A stretch of 64,000 bases of DNA from Paracoccaceae bacterium. Lineage in GTDB: Bacteria; Pseudomonadota; Alphaproteobacteria; Rhodobacterales; Rhodobacteraceae. Below are positions 18,826 to 27,214 of the stretch, piece by piece. How positions within the stretch are numbered: the first letter of the stretch is position 1; every line of letters starts with the position of its first letter. Position numbers and translations under genes: made by a program. Below the pieces are notes generated by a model. That model did no database searches, was not told the DNA's origin, and saw nothing but the letters and a program-made list of their open reading frames with translations. Location of the stretch: positions 2,466,136-2,530,135 of the forward strand of contig JAWPMR010000001.1 in the NCBI GenBank assembly GCA_033344815.1, given 5' to 3'.

Positions 18826-20256
18826 TCATTCCGCGGCCAGTGCTGCGGCGCTAAATCGGCTCAGGATCGCATCTGCGCAGTCACGACCATCGCGAATGGC
18901 CCAGACCACCAGCGACGCGCCGCGCACAATATCCCCCACAGCATAAACCCCGTCGAGGTCGGTGGCTCCGCTGGTGAATTCCGCCTTGATCGTGCCCCAG
19001 CGGGTGACCGGCAAATCCGGTTCATCCCACAAGGTCGGCAGGGCTTCTGGCTCAAAACCCAGCGCCATGATCACGATGTCCGCGTCCTCGATGTAATCCG
19101 CACCTTCGATCACTTCGGGGGCCTGACGTCCGGTGGCATCGGGCGCACCGAGGCGCATTTTCTGCACCATGACGCCCGTGACCGGATCGCCAACAAACCC
19201 TTTGGGCGCGGAGAGCCATTCAAAAATTACGCCTTCTTCTTCGGCGTTTTGAACCTCGCGTTGCGAGCCCGGCATATTGGCACGGTCCCGGCGATAAAGG
19301 CATTTCACTGACGTGGCTCCCTGACGTACAGAAGTGCGCACACAATCCATGGCCGTGTCGCCGCCACCGATCACGACAACACGTTTACCTTCGGCGTTCA
19401 ACTCGCCGGAGTCGAACTCAGGCACAGCGTCGCCAAAGCTTTTGCGATTGCTTGCGGTCAGGAAGTCAATGGCCCGTACAAGCCCTTTGGCACCGACACC
19501 CGGCGCTTCGATTTCCCTTGTTTTATAGACACCTGTGGCGATGATCACCGCATCATGTTTGGCGCGCAAATCGGCAAAACTGATGTCTTCGCCAACATTT
19601 GTGTTCAACTCGAACGTGACGCCGCCCTCTTCGAATTGGGCGTTGCGGCGCATCACGATGTCTTTTTCCAGCTTGAAACCGGGGATGCCGTAGGTCAGCA
19701 ATCCGCCCGCGCGATCATAGCGGTCATAGACAGTGACCTGCACACCCGCCCGGCGCAAAACATCCGCCGCCGCCAGACCACCTGGTCCGGCGCCAATGAT
19801 GCCAACCGACTCCGCGCGCTCCTGTGAAGGGGAGATCGGCAGCACCCAGCCTTTGTCAAACGCCGTGTCGGTAATGTATTTCTCCACCGCGCCAATGGTC
19901 ACGGTGCCATGCCCGGATTGTTCGATCACACAGTTGCCTTCGCAGAGGCGATCCTGCGGGCAGATACGGCCACAAATCTCGGGGAACGTGTTTGTTGCCT
20001 GGCTGACCTCATAGGCCTCCTGCAAGCGCCCCTCCGCTGTCAAACGCAACCAATCGGGGATGTTGTTGTGCAGGGGGCAATGGCTCTGACAATAGGGCAC
20101 ACCGCATTGGCTGCAGCGGCTGGATTGCTCCTGCGCCTTGGCTTCAGCGTACTCTGCGTAGATTTCATTGAAATCTTCCCGGCGCATATCTGCAGATCGT
20201 TTCTCGGGCATATCCCGATCCACGGTCACGAATTTTAACATGGGCTGTCCGGACAT
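18826..20256 (-). CDS. gltD: Glutamate synthase (NADPH) small subunit
   Basis: Supplies electrons from NADPH through FAD and [4Fe-4S] clusters to GltB. The N-terminal cysteine-rich domain has CSQCGVPYCQSHCPLHNN and CGRICPQDRLCEGNCV. The FAD Rossmann motif is GIIGAGPGGLAAADVLRR and the NADPH motif VVVIGGGDTAMDCVRT. The end YAVGDIVRGASLVVWAIRDG is the family's second FAD-contact block. 476 residues is normal. It is the first gene of the operon, with about 220 bp separating it from divergent uppP. Confidence 0.96.
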   Translation of the reverse strand: MSGQPMLKFVTVDRDMPEKRSADMRREDFNEIYAEYAEAKAQEQSSRCSQCGVPYCQSHCPLHNNIPDWLRLTAEGRLQEAYEVSQATNTFPEICGRICPQDRLCEGNCVIEQSGHGTVTIGAVEKYITDTAFDKGWVLPISPSQERAESVGIIGAGPGGLAAADVLRRAGVQVTVYDRYDRAGGLLTYGIPGFKLEKDIVMRRNAQFEEGGVTFELNTNVGEDISFADLRAKHDAVIIATGVYKTREIEAPGVGAKGLVRAIDFLTASNRKSFGDAVPEFDSGELNAEGKRVVVIGGGDTAMDCVRTSVRQGATSVKCLYRRDRANMPGSQREVQNAEEEGVIFEWLSAPKGFVGDPVTGVMVQKMRLGAPDATGRQAPEVIEGADYIEDADIVIMALGFEPEALPTLWDEPDLPVTRWGTIKAEFTSGATDLDGVYAVGDIVRGASLVVWAIRDGRDCADAILSRFSAAALAAE

Positions 20257-20476
20257 CGATCAACTCCTCCACAAAAGTCAGAAACGCACCCTTACGCGAA
20301 CCTAAACAGGAAATAAAGTCAGCAGTACTTACCTATATACGGAAATTTGCAATTGGGAATCGTCAATTTTTGAAATTTCACGGATTTTTAAATCCGATTC
20401 GGACCTATATTGGCGCTTTTCTTTTGATTCCCTCGCTTTATACCACAGAAACCTGCGCCATACCGGAGCCTTTTAG

Positions 20477-21280
20477 ATGACGCTTTTCCAGCTCTTTCTC
20501 GTCGCCATGATACAGGGGCTTACCGAGTTTCTTCCGATCAGCTCGTCGGGGCATCTTGTGCTCCTGCCGGCTCTTACCGGGGGGGATGATCAGGGGCTGG
20601 CCATTGACGTCGCCGTGCATGTCGGAACGCTCTTTGCCGTGGTTGCCTACTTCTGGGCGGACGTCAAAATAGCGCTTTTGGGAACAACCCGTCTGCTGCG
20701 GGGGCGTGTGGATACGCAAGGGGCTTTTCTGGCCCTGTGCTTGGCGATCAGCACCGTGCCTGTGGTTCTGGCGGGCGCCGCCATTAAGTTGAGCGGACTG
20801 GATGAGGCCATGCGCTCTGTTACCGTCATCGGATGGACGATGCTAGGATTTGGTATCGTTCTCTATTGGGCTGATAAAACAGGGAAAACGGATCAAAAAG
20901 CGTCGAATTGGTCCTTGAAAGATGCGGTTCTGATGGGCCTTGCGCAGGTTCTGGCGCTGATCCCGGGCACATCTCGATCAGGCATCACAATCACTGCGGC
21001 GCGCCGCCTTGGATACGCACGCGAAGACGCCGCAAAACTTGCAATGCTGATGTCGATCCCAACCATTGCCGCATCCGGCATGCTGCTGGGCGTTGACGTA
21101 GTTCAGCAGGCGGACTGGAGCATCGCGCGCGACGGCCTCATCGCGGCGGCGTTCGCCTTTGTCGCAGCCCTCCTGGCGCTGACCCTCATGATGCGCCTAT
21201 TGCGCAGCGTCAGCTTTACGCCCTACGTTATTTATCGGGTGGTATTAGGCATTATCTTGCTGATCTACGCCTATTCGTGA
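20477..21280 (+). CDS. uppP: Undecaprenyl-diphosphate phosphatase UppP (BacA type)
   Basis: An inner-membrane enzyme that recycles the lipid carrier of cell-wall synthesis by removing one phosphate from undecaprenyl diphosphate. 267 residues and about eight membrane segments fit the family. Catalytic regions are QGLTEFLPISSSGHLVLLP (ExxxE/Q region plus the serine-rich loop) near residues 13-32 and LIPGTSRSGITI near residue 160. It overlaps the convergent NDUFA9-like gene by 10 bp at their 3' ends. Confidence 0.96.
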   Translation: MTLFQLFLVAMIQGLTEFLPISSSGHLVLLPALTGGDDQGLAIDVAVHVGTLFAVVAYFWADVKIALLGTTRLLRGRVDTQGAFLALCLAISTVPVVLAGAAIKLSGLDEAMRSVTVIGWTMLGFGIVLYWADKTGKTDQKASNWSLKDAVLMGLAQVLALIPGTSRSGITITAARRLGYAREDAAKLAMLMSIPTIAASGMLLGVDVVQQADWSIARDGLIAAAFAFVAALLALTLMMRLLRSVSFTPYVIYRVVLGIILLIYAYS

Positions 21281-22260
21281 GCGCGGAGGTTTTCTGCTGA
21301 TTTCTTGATCGCGTCATACTGACCTGACGGACGAAACCGCCACAGATAGTCAGGCAATACAGACGCCAATGATACTGGCGTTATACCCAGATCTTCAAAG
21401 GTTCTGGCACCATCGCTGACGATGTTGTCATTGGCAAGATTTCGCACCTGATCTCGTGTGATCAGAGAATTGCTAAACAGTCCGAGCGTCAGTGTTTGCA
21501 GCAAATCAAATCCGGCACCCATCAATCTGGCGACAAAAAATGGTGTGTTAACAATTAGCTTGCGCCGATGGATCACACCCAGCATTTGCTCCATTAGCGC
21601 TCGGAAACTGGCTACATCCGGACCACCAAGCTCAAAGACGCCCGCGTCGACATCGCCCGTCAATGCATGTTCCGCCGCTTGAGCGACATCATCTACATAC
21701 ACAGGTTGAAACAGCGTCTCCGCGCCAACAACCGGCAAGATTGGCCCCAGGCGGCTCATAGAAGCGAAGCGATTGAAGAACTGGTCCTCTGCGCCAAAAA
21801 CGATTGAAGGCCGCAGGATTACAGCTTTCGGAAAGTGTTCCTGGACGCCTGCTTCGCCCAAAGCTTTGGTCTGGGAATAGTCGCTGTCTGAGTCAGGGTC
21901 CGCCCCGATGGCGGAAATATGCACAAGTTTGGAAACGCCCTGTTCACGGGCAATCCGGGCGATACGCGTGGCCCCTTCAGCCTGCACTGCGCCAAATTTA
22001 TTCTTCCCCGATTCAGCCAAAATTCCCACGCAATTTACGACAGCGTCCGCGCCTGCCATCACAGCCTCGACTGAGGCATCGTCCCTGACATTGCACAGGA
22101 CAGGCTCGACCTGACCCACAACACCGTATGGCTTTACAAATATCGCTTCATTGGGACGGCGCACGGCAACCCGAACACGCCAACCGGCTTTTGCCATCCG
22201 ACGGGCAATGTATCGCCCGACAAAACCCGAACCGCCATAGATCGTGACCAGTTTTGACAT
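21271..22260 (-). CDS. NDUFA9-like NAD(P)-binding protein (atypical SDR)
   Basis: About 330 residues from ATG 22260, chosen because a GGAGCGAG site precedes it and the Rossmann motif follows at once (VTIYGGSGFVGRYIARRM). Later blocks are ADAVVNCVGILAESGKNKF, LVHISAIGADPDSDSDYSQTK and VILRPSIVFGAEDQFFNRF. They match the complex I NDUFA9/39-kDa-like family common in alphaproteobacteria. The role may be quinone or complex I related, but this is inferred from the family only. The frame stays open a further 210 bp upstream without family similarity. Confidence 0.85.
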   Translation of the reverse strand: MSKLVTIYGGSGFVGRYIARRMAKAGWRVRVAVRRPNEAIFVKPYGVVGQVEPVLCNVRDDASVEAVMAGADAVVNCVGILAESGKNKFGAVQAEGATRIARIAREQGVSKLVHISAIGADPDSDSDYSQTKALGEAGVQEHFPKAVILRPSIVFGAEDQFFNRFASMSRLGPILPVVGAETLFQPVYVDDVAQAAEHALTGDVDAGVFELGGPDVASFRALMEQMLGVIHRRKLIVNTPFFVARLMGAGFDLLQTLTLGLFSNSLITRDQVRNLANDNIVSDGARTFEDLGITPVSLASVLPDYLWRFRPSGQYDAIKKSAENLRAHE

Positions 22261-22477
22261 AGCTCGCTCCATCCAATCGCCTGCAATCGATGTAGCGCTG
22301 CGAAGACCGTGAAACAAGGTACAATTACGAGTGCGCACGTTTCGCAAGGGGCAGAGTTGATCGCGGTACAGTGTGGAAAAATCTTTCAGCGAGCCCGCCA
22401 AAGACAAGCCGGAAATTCCTTCAATTTCCGTTTGACAGATCTCTAGCTTGGCCTTAAACGCAACGCTCACGACACCT

Positions 22478-22563
22478 GCCCAGGTGGCGGAATGGTAGAC
22501 GCGCTAGCTTCAGGTGCTAGTACTCGCAAGGGTGTGGAGGTTCGAGTCCTCTCCTGGGCACCA
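22478..22563 (+). tRNA. tRNA-Leu (anticodon CAG)
   Basis: 86 nt with a 7-bp acceptor stem GCCCAGG/CCTGGGC, discriminator A and an encoded CCA. The D arm contains GGCGGAATGGTAGACGC. The anticodon stem CTAGC/GCTAG carries CAG at 22511-22513. There is a long class II variable arm, and the T arm is GGAGG-TTCGAGT-CCTCT. An integrase gene starts 114 bp downstream, so the 3' part of this tRNA is the likely attachment site of an integrative element. Confidence 0.97.
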
Positions 22564-22676
22564 CTTATCCTTCAAAAATTCCTTATATAGCTGTTTTTAC
22601 TTGCCTTATCGACTTGAGATGATGCGGTTTCACATACATTATCGCATACAAAGCACATACAATCACGGCTCTATCA

Positions 22677-24053
22677 GTGGAAATTAAGCACGTAACCAAA
22701 CTCAAAAATGGCTCCTATCTGTTTCGACGCAGGCTTCCGGTTAAAGTCTTCAGAGCCACCGGGCATGAGTTCTTTGAAATTACAATGCGGAGTAAAGACC
22801 TGTCCTCTGAGAATTTCATGAAGGAACATGCCCTGCTATTGCGAGAGTGGAAAGCGCTGTCGGATACCTACAAAGCGTCCATAAAGGCGACAGAGCTTTC
22901 ACCTCAGCAAGCCTACAATGAAGCTCTCAAGAAGCGCGCAGAGTTGCTGAATGGAGTTGTCGGCCTGTCGGAGGCAGACGCAGTATCGGTCATCCTCGAA
23001 CATAGCGGAGATCAGTTCGAAAGTTTGACGCGGCGCGTATTGGCGGACCCAAAAGGCGCAAAGCCTGCCTACACGTTGGCAGACGCCTGCGTGAAGTATG
23101 TGAAGGACAAAGGCATTGGGTCCAATATCAAGAAGATGCAGCGCATTGACAGAGCCTTTGACCGACTGGAGGAAGCGATAGGTGCCCCAAAGGAAATCGC
23201 ATTGGTGGACCTCAAGAAGAAACATGGAGAGAAGTGGTTAGATACTCTGAAGGATTATCGACAAGCTAACGGGCAACCCTATGCAGTCGACACCATGAAA
23301 CGCATGACGAACGATCTGAAGGCCGTTGTGAATCATGCAATCACCTACGTGGACTTTGACAAACCAGTTTCAAACCCGTTCACGAAACTTCCCTTCCCCT
23401 CAGAGGAACAGATCAAGGCTGTAGAGCGAAAGGCATCTACGCCAGATGACATGATGCATTCAATAACTGCTCGAATAGCCCAGCGCGCCCGCGTCCCAGA
23501 TTTATTGACAATATGGAAGATGCTCACTGTAACCGGATGTAGGCTCTCTGAGGTTGGCTTCCTCCAGATGAAAGACATCGACCTCGACGGAAGCCAAAGT
23601 GGAGGTATTCCAGTGGTTCATGTTAGGCCGAATGAATTCAGACGAATAAAAGACTTGGCCACAATGCGCACCTTGCCGCTTGTTGGAAGAGGCCTTGAAG
23701 CTGCACGCCAACACGAAGCCAAGAGGTCTGCTGAGGGTGCTGGACCGGGTGATGCTCTCTTTCCCGCATACGCAAAAGTGAAAAATGATGAAAACGCTAC
23801 AGATACGGCGGCTTCTAATCTTTCACAAACGCTGATGAAGCACGTCCACGCCGAGAGCGGTGGTGATCGAAGGATTGTAGTTCACAGCTTGCAACACAGA
23901 CTACTTGATAAGCTCCGCGATGCTGGAGCCTCAGAGGCCACCCGTGACCCGTTTGCTGGACATGCATCCAAGTCAACCGGAGACAGGGTCTACGGCAGCG
24001 TAGCGGCGCGCGTTCGGGAGTTGCACCGGTATGCCCTTAAAGCGGACCTGTGA
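22677..24053 (+). CDS. Tyrosine recombinase / integrase next to tRNA-Leu
   Basis: 458 residues from a GTG start. The N-terminal part is a phage-type arm or core-binding region (KLKNGSYLFRRRLP; residues 130-260 helical). The catalytic domain shows Arg 289 in VTGCRLSEVGFL, His 403 in VHSLQHRLLDKL, His 429 in FAGHASKST and Tyr 439 in DRVYGSV. The HxxR motif reads HSLQ: residue 406 is Gln (CAA), where the second catalytic Arg is expected. One G-to-A change from CGA would explain it. The gene probably brought in the element at this tRNA but may now be inactive. A real divergent active site is the alternative. Confidence 0.85.
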   Translation: MEIKHVTKLKNGSYLFRRRLPVKVFRATGHEFFEITMRSKDLSSENFMKEHALLLREWKALSDTYKASIKATELSPQQAYNEALKKRAELLNGVVGLSEADAVSVILEHSGDQFESLTRRVLADPKGAKPAYTLADACVKYVKDKGIGSNIKKMQRIDRAFDRLEEAIGAPKEIALVDLKKKHGEKWLDTLKDYRQANGQPYAVDTMKRMTNDLKAVVNHAITYVDFDKPVSNPFTKLPFPSEEQIKAVERKASTPDDMMHSITARIAQRARVPDLLTIWKMLTVTGCRLSEVGFLQMKDIDLDGSQSGGIPVVHVRPNEFRRIKDLATMRTLPLVGRGLEAARQHEAKRSAEGAGPGDALFPAYAKVKNDENATDTAASNLSQTLMKHVHAESGGDRRIVVHSLQHRLLDKLRDAGASEATRDPFAGHASKSTGDRVYGSVAARVRELHRYALKADL

Positions 24054-24064
24054 AGACTGCAGGC

Positions 24065-24874
24065 TTACTCTTCGCTTGAACTTTTGGCGAGTTGTCCTTT
24101 GTCATGGCGATAGCCTTTCCGGCGTTCTACAAAGGCAATATCACCTTCGCTTCGAACGTTCACCAATGCTGAAGATACCCAAATCCGCTGACCATTTTGT
24201 AGTTCACGCTCGTGCGCACGTCGCAAATGCGGAATCGGGCTTGCATGAGAGCCTGAGGCGACAGCGTTACTTCTATTGCTGGCCCCAAGAGCCGTCAGAT
24301 ATTCTGCGGTTCCAACATCCCAGTGAGATGGTATAGCCAGCTTCCCGCGCTTCACTCGTTTTGCGTTGATAATACTTGGAGCGCGCTTTAGGTCGACACG
24401 ACACCCACGAGTGTTCAGCACCGCAATGGCAAGCGGGTAAAGCGACAAACTTGCTTGCTCTGCATCCCTTCTTTTTCCATCTGCATTTCTGGCTTTGATA
24501 GTTGTGCCAGCTGGAGTGTGTTCGTAAATGAAGTAAGCAGTTCTGTGCAGACCTTTAGGCAAAGCAAACAATTGCGTGACAAATACTGCCCTATTCTTCT
24601 GAGGCTCGACGAGTTCAACGAATGTCAGTGGTTTTGGATCACCATTCTGCTTGATCGTCGACAGACGAACTATGGCGATCCATGGGTGCAACTCGAACGG
24701 TTGACCGATGTGGTCTTTCAAACCTTCTACAACATCAGTCACACGACCGTGCAACTCTTCGGAATTTTCAAACGTTCCCAACTCAAAAATTCGTCCCTCG
24801 TCAATGACACCTTTCGGGAAAATTTTATGGTCAGCCAGCCTGGACAGATTTTCAAATATTCGTTGCAGTTTCAT
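24065..24874 (-). CDS. Protein of unknown function in the tRNA-Leu element
   Basis: About 269 residues from ATG 24874 (a second in-frame ATG lies 18 bp upstream). I recognise no defined family. The middle has a KRAPSIINAKRVKRGKLAIP stretch. The C-terminus PIPHLRRAHERELQNGQRIWV followed by SSALVNVRSEG resembles the HLRRGHxRxxxxGxxxWV ending seen in many phage or plasmid hypothetical proteins. No signal peptide or membrane segment is evident. It is convergent with the integrase, 11 bp apart, and its codon use is less GC-rich than the core genes. It is probably cargo of the integrative element. Confidence 0.6.
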   Translation of the reverse strand: MKLQRIFENLSRLADHKIFPKGVIDEGRIFELGTFENSEELHGRVTDVVEGLKDHIGQPFELHPWIAIVRLSTIKQNGDPKPLTFVELVEPQKNRAVFVTQLFALPKGLHRTAYFIYEHTPAGTTIKARNADGKRRDAEQASLSLYPLAIAVLNTRGCRVDLKRAPSIINAKRVKRGKLAIPSHWDVGTAEYLTALGASNRSNAVASGSHASPIPHLRRAHERELQNGQRIWVSSALVNVRSEGDIAFVERRKGYRHDKGQLAKSSSEE

Positions 24875-25223
24875 TTCTAAGCCCAAACACACGCTTCATA
24901 TACCAGCATCACTTGGCGCAAGTTTCGAGGGATATCAAGATAGGCCCTTGGCACACCCGCTTGGTTCCGGCGGTAGGAGGTGGTGGCTTCCTAGGCGATT
25001 ATAAAAAATGTTTAATTACAGTGCTTTGAGGTCTTTTTGTAGAGTCGGTCAAACCCGAAAGTGTGTCGTAAGGGCCACGTTTTGTGTGTCGTATCGGGGG
25101 CAAAAGATAGCTTGCCGACTATTCTCTGTTTGGAAATGTGGTCAAGTCTATTAGCGACTTTCGATGCAACAATTTTTTTTTTGGCATTTTGTAGCATCAA
25201 AAGCAAATTGCCGAGAATATGAA

Positions 25224-25275
25224 TTGACTAGTTCCGTTTTCGGAACTACCAATTGATTGGTTCCGAATTCGGAAC
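25224..25275. promoter_or_regulatory. Two perfect palindromes with an overlapping candidate promoter
   Basis: AGTTCCG-TTTT-CGGAACT (25230-25247) and GTTCCGAATTCGGAAC (25260-25275) share the half-site GTTCCG/CGGAAC, with centres 29 bp apart. A TTGACT box at 25224-25229 and a TACCAA box at 25247-25252 are 17 bp apart, so the first palindrome fills the spacer of the candidate promoter. The second would lie near the transcription start. This looks like a repressor-controlled promoter for the small gene at 25330, possibly autoregulated. Confidence 0.6.
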
Positions 25276-25329
25276 AATCCCAAAATGGCAGACGGCACCG
25301 GGCCGCGCCTCTCAGGAGAGAAGAATACA

Positions 25330-25761
25330 GTGACCAATCACAGACGTGATGCCTCTTACGCGACAATGTGCTCTTACTTTGGACTTTCCGCCCGAGATTT
25401 GGCGGAGATCGGGGGTTTCTCCGATAGATTTGCACGCGATATTTTGGCCGGTCGAAAATCGTTTCCACAAGACACAAAGGTAGCTCTTTTTCAGCTACTC
25501 AAGGATTTCAAGAAAATAGTCGAAGCAATGAAGTCAGACGTTCGAGCGGGCGAACGCGTCGTCTACATATACCGAACAAATGAGCAGCTACGTGCTTCAC
25601 CTGTTGGAAAAATCTGGCCAGCAATTGGTAAATCCGACGGAGGTTTCGTTGGTCCTTACAGGACAGCTGCATGGGAGGTTTACAGTAGGTCTGGCGACGT
25701 AACGCAGGGCCAAGGTCTCCCGGTCAACTTGGTCTTCGCTGAGATGCCTGACTCAACTTAA
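25330..25761 (+). CDS. Small protein of unknown function, putative DNA-binding N-terminus
   Basis: About 143 residues from the GTG at 25330, chosen for an AGGAGAG site just upstream; ATG 25285 in the same frame is an alternative. Residues about 10-55 (MCSYFGLSARDLAEIGGFSD then RFARDILAGRKSFP) have the pattern of a short helix-turn-helix. The C-terminal half (IYRTNEQLRASP, IGKSDGGFVGPYRTAAWEVY) is unfamiliar. It follows two palindromic operator-like sites, which suggests an autoregulating repressor. That role is inference only. Confidence 0.55.
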   Translation: MTNHRRDASYATMCSYFGLSARDLAEIGGFSDRFARDILAGRKSFPQDTKVALFQLLKDFKKIVEAMKSDVRAGERVVYIYRTNEQLRASPVGKIWPAIGKSDGGFVGPYRTAAWEVYSRSGDVTQGQGLPVNLVFAEMPDST

Positions 25762-25903
25762 CTTAAAGAGATCAACCTCCGAGACAACACCTTTGAAAGG
25801 CAAGTCGCCTCAAAGGGAACTGGATCGCGGCACCCACAGGAAACCGCCTGTTCGGTTCTCTGCCGCGTGCCAAGACACCAATACCAATATTGACGGTAAA
25901 ACT

Positions 25904-26896
25904 ATGTCAGACCTCTTTATCAATACCTTCACAGAAATCCGAACATGCACCTACAAAGACGACACTTACGACGTTAGAGACAACGGTGCGATACTACGCA
26001 GAAGACGCCTTAGTGGCAGGCACCGCAAGCTAGACAATTATTGGACCTTCGGGACCAAAAACGAAAAGACCGGCTATGCTAACTTTGGAAGTGACCCGGT
26101 CCACCGGATTGTCGCCACCGCGTTTCACGGTGATCCACCAACCAAGCAGCATATCGTTGATCACATTGATACAAACAGAATGAATAACCGGCCTGAGAAC
26201 CTTCGATGGATTACAAAGCTCGAGAATATGTTACTCAACCCAATAACCCTTAAGCGCATCGTCGAAGCTTATGGCTCAGTTGAGCAATTCTTCGCCGACC
26301 CCTCGAGGCCAAAAAACCAGCCCTTGCCAGGTCAGTTTAATTGGATGCGAACGGTCTCGCGTGATGAAGCAGCGGCTAGCCGGACGAAGCTCGAAAGTTG
26401 GGCAAACAGTTCGAAGAAGTCTTCCGGTGGTAGCCTAGGTGAATGGTTATTTGAGCACCGCAATCAAGTAGATCCACCCAAGTTGCCTGAGATAACGAAG
26501 GCGCTTACGGATGGTGCTTTGCAAGCAAATTGGGTTACGCCATCAGAATTTCCACTCTGTCCGAAAGCGGGTGAAGGGGGGTCGCTTTCCGAATACGCGA
26601 GTGCTCTACGTTTCGGAGAGACATTCTCTAAAAACGAATATGGTCGATCATTTATCGTCGAGGGCGGCCACGATTTTAGAAGCAACTGTTTGGTTGTCGT
26701 GTGCCGAATTGAGAACGCGCCGATCAACAATTGGGGCATCACAACAATCTACCTGCACGAGGGGAATTTTATTCATGAAAACAAAGGAACCTATTTGACG
26801 CTGGTTGAGGCTGTAGAAATCTACGCAGCAGGGACAGGCGACAGTTTCAGTCCAGACGCGTTCGAACCAAACCTAGGACCAAGTTATGGAACATGA
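25904..26896 (+). CDS. HNH-domain protein (homing-endonuclease-like N-terminus)
   Basis: About 330 residues from ATG 25904; the frame is open upstream only to a TTG at 25793. Residues about 15-60 resemble the NUMOD-like lead of HNH proteins. Residues 66-104 carry the HNH core: VHRIVATAF, then HIVDHIDTNRMNNRPENLRW, then a KLENM end. The C-terminal 200 residues are unrecognised. The protein could be a nuclease of the integrative element, a homing endonuclease or a restriction-like defence protein. It sits 140 bp after the small palindrome-controlled gene on the same strand. Confidence 0.7.
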   Translation: MSDLFINTFTEIRTCTYKDDTYDVRDNGAILRRRRLSGRHRKLDNYWTFGTKNEKTGYANFGSDPVHRIVATAFHGDPPTKQHIVDHIDTNRMNNRPENLRWITKLENMLLNPITLKRIVEAYGSVEQFFADPSRPKNQPLPGQFNWMRTVSRDEAAASRTKLESWANSSKKSSGGSLGEWLFEHRNQVDPPKLPEITKALTDGALQANWVTPSEFPLCPKAGEGGSLSEYASALRFGETFSKNEYGRSFIVEGGHDFRSNCLVVVCRIENAPINNWGITTIYLHEGNFIHENKGTYLTLVEAVEIYAAGTGDSFSPDAFEPNLGPSYGT

Positions 26897-27140
26897 TGGG
26901 GCGCGCCCGTAGCGGGTAAAGCAAAGCTGCGGAAATCATCCGCTGATGATGTTCAATTTCTGCGCGCTTGGTAGATAAACTCGCAAAGAGCGAGAAGCCC
27001 CGATTGACTTTTTGAGTTGTGACGCCAACCGTGAGCTAAAATCTTCGGAGAGGAAATTACTAAAATAAAATGCAAGATAGCAGATTTTTAGTAAGTGATG
27101 TCGGGAGAACGTATTTCGCTCCAATTCCATTGCAAGCGTG
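26897..27140. other. Non-coding stretch between the HNH gene and IS copy 1
   Basis: No supported gene. I looked for a repeat of the tRNA-Leu 3' end (CTCTCCTGGGCACCA) here and did not see one, so the right end of the element is not marked in this gap. Confidence 0.5.
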
Positions 27141-27214
27141 TGTCCGTCGTCAGGGTTTTTGGCACCAAAGGCGGCCTAAGCTAAGAGAGAGTTTGGCTCA
27201 TCTGGTTGGTTTGA

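Noticed and set aside
26897-27140. Search for the right attachment site of the tRNA-Leu element
   Set aside because: No copy of the tRNA 3' end was found by eye here or elsewhere in the window.
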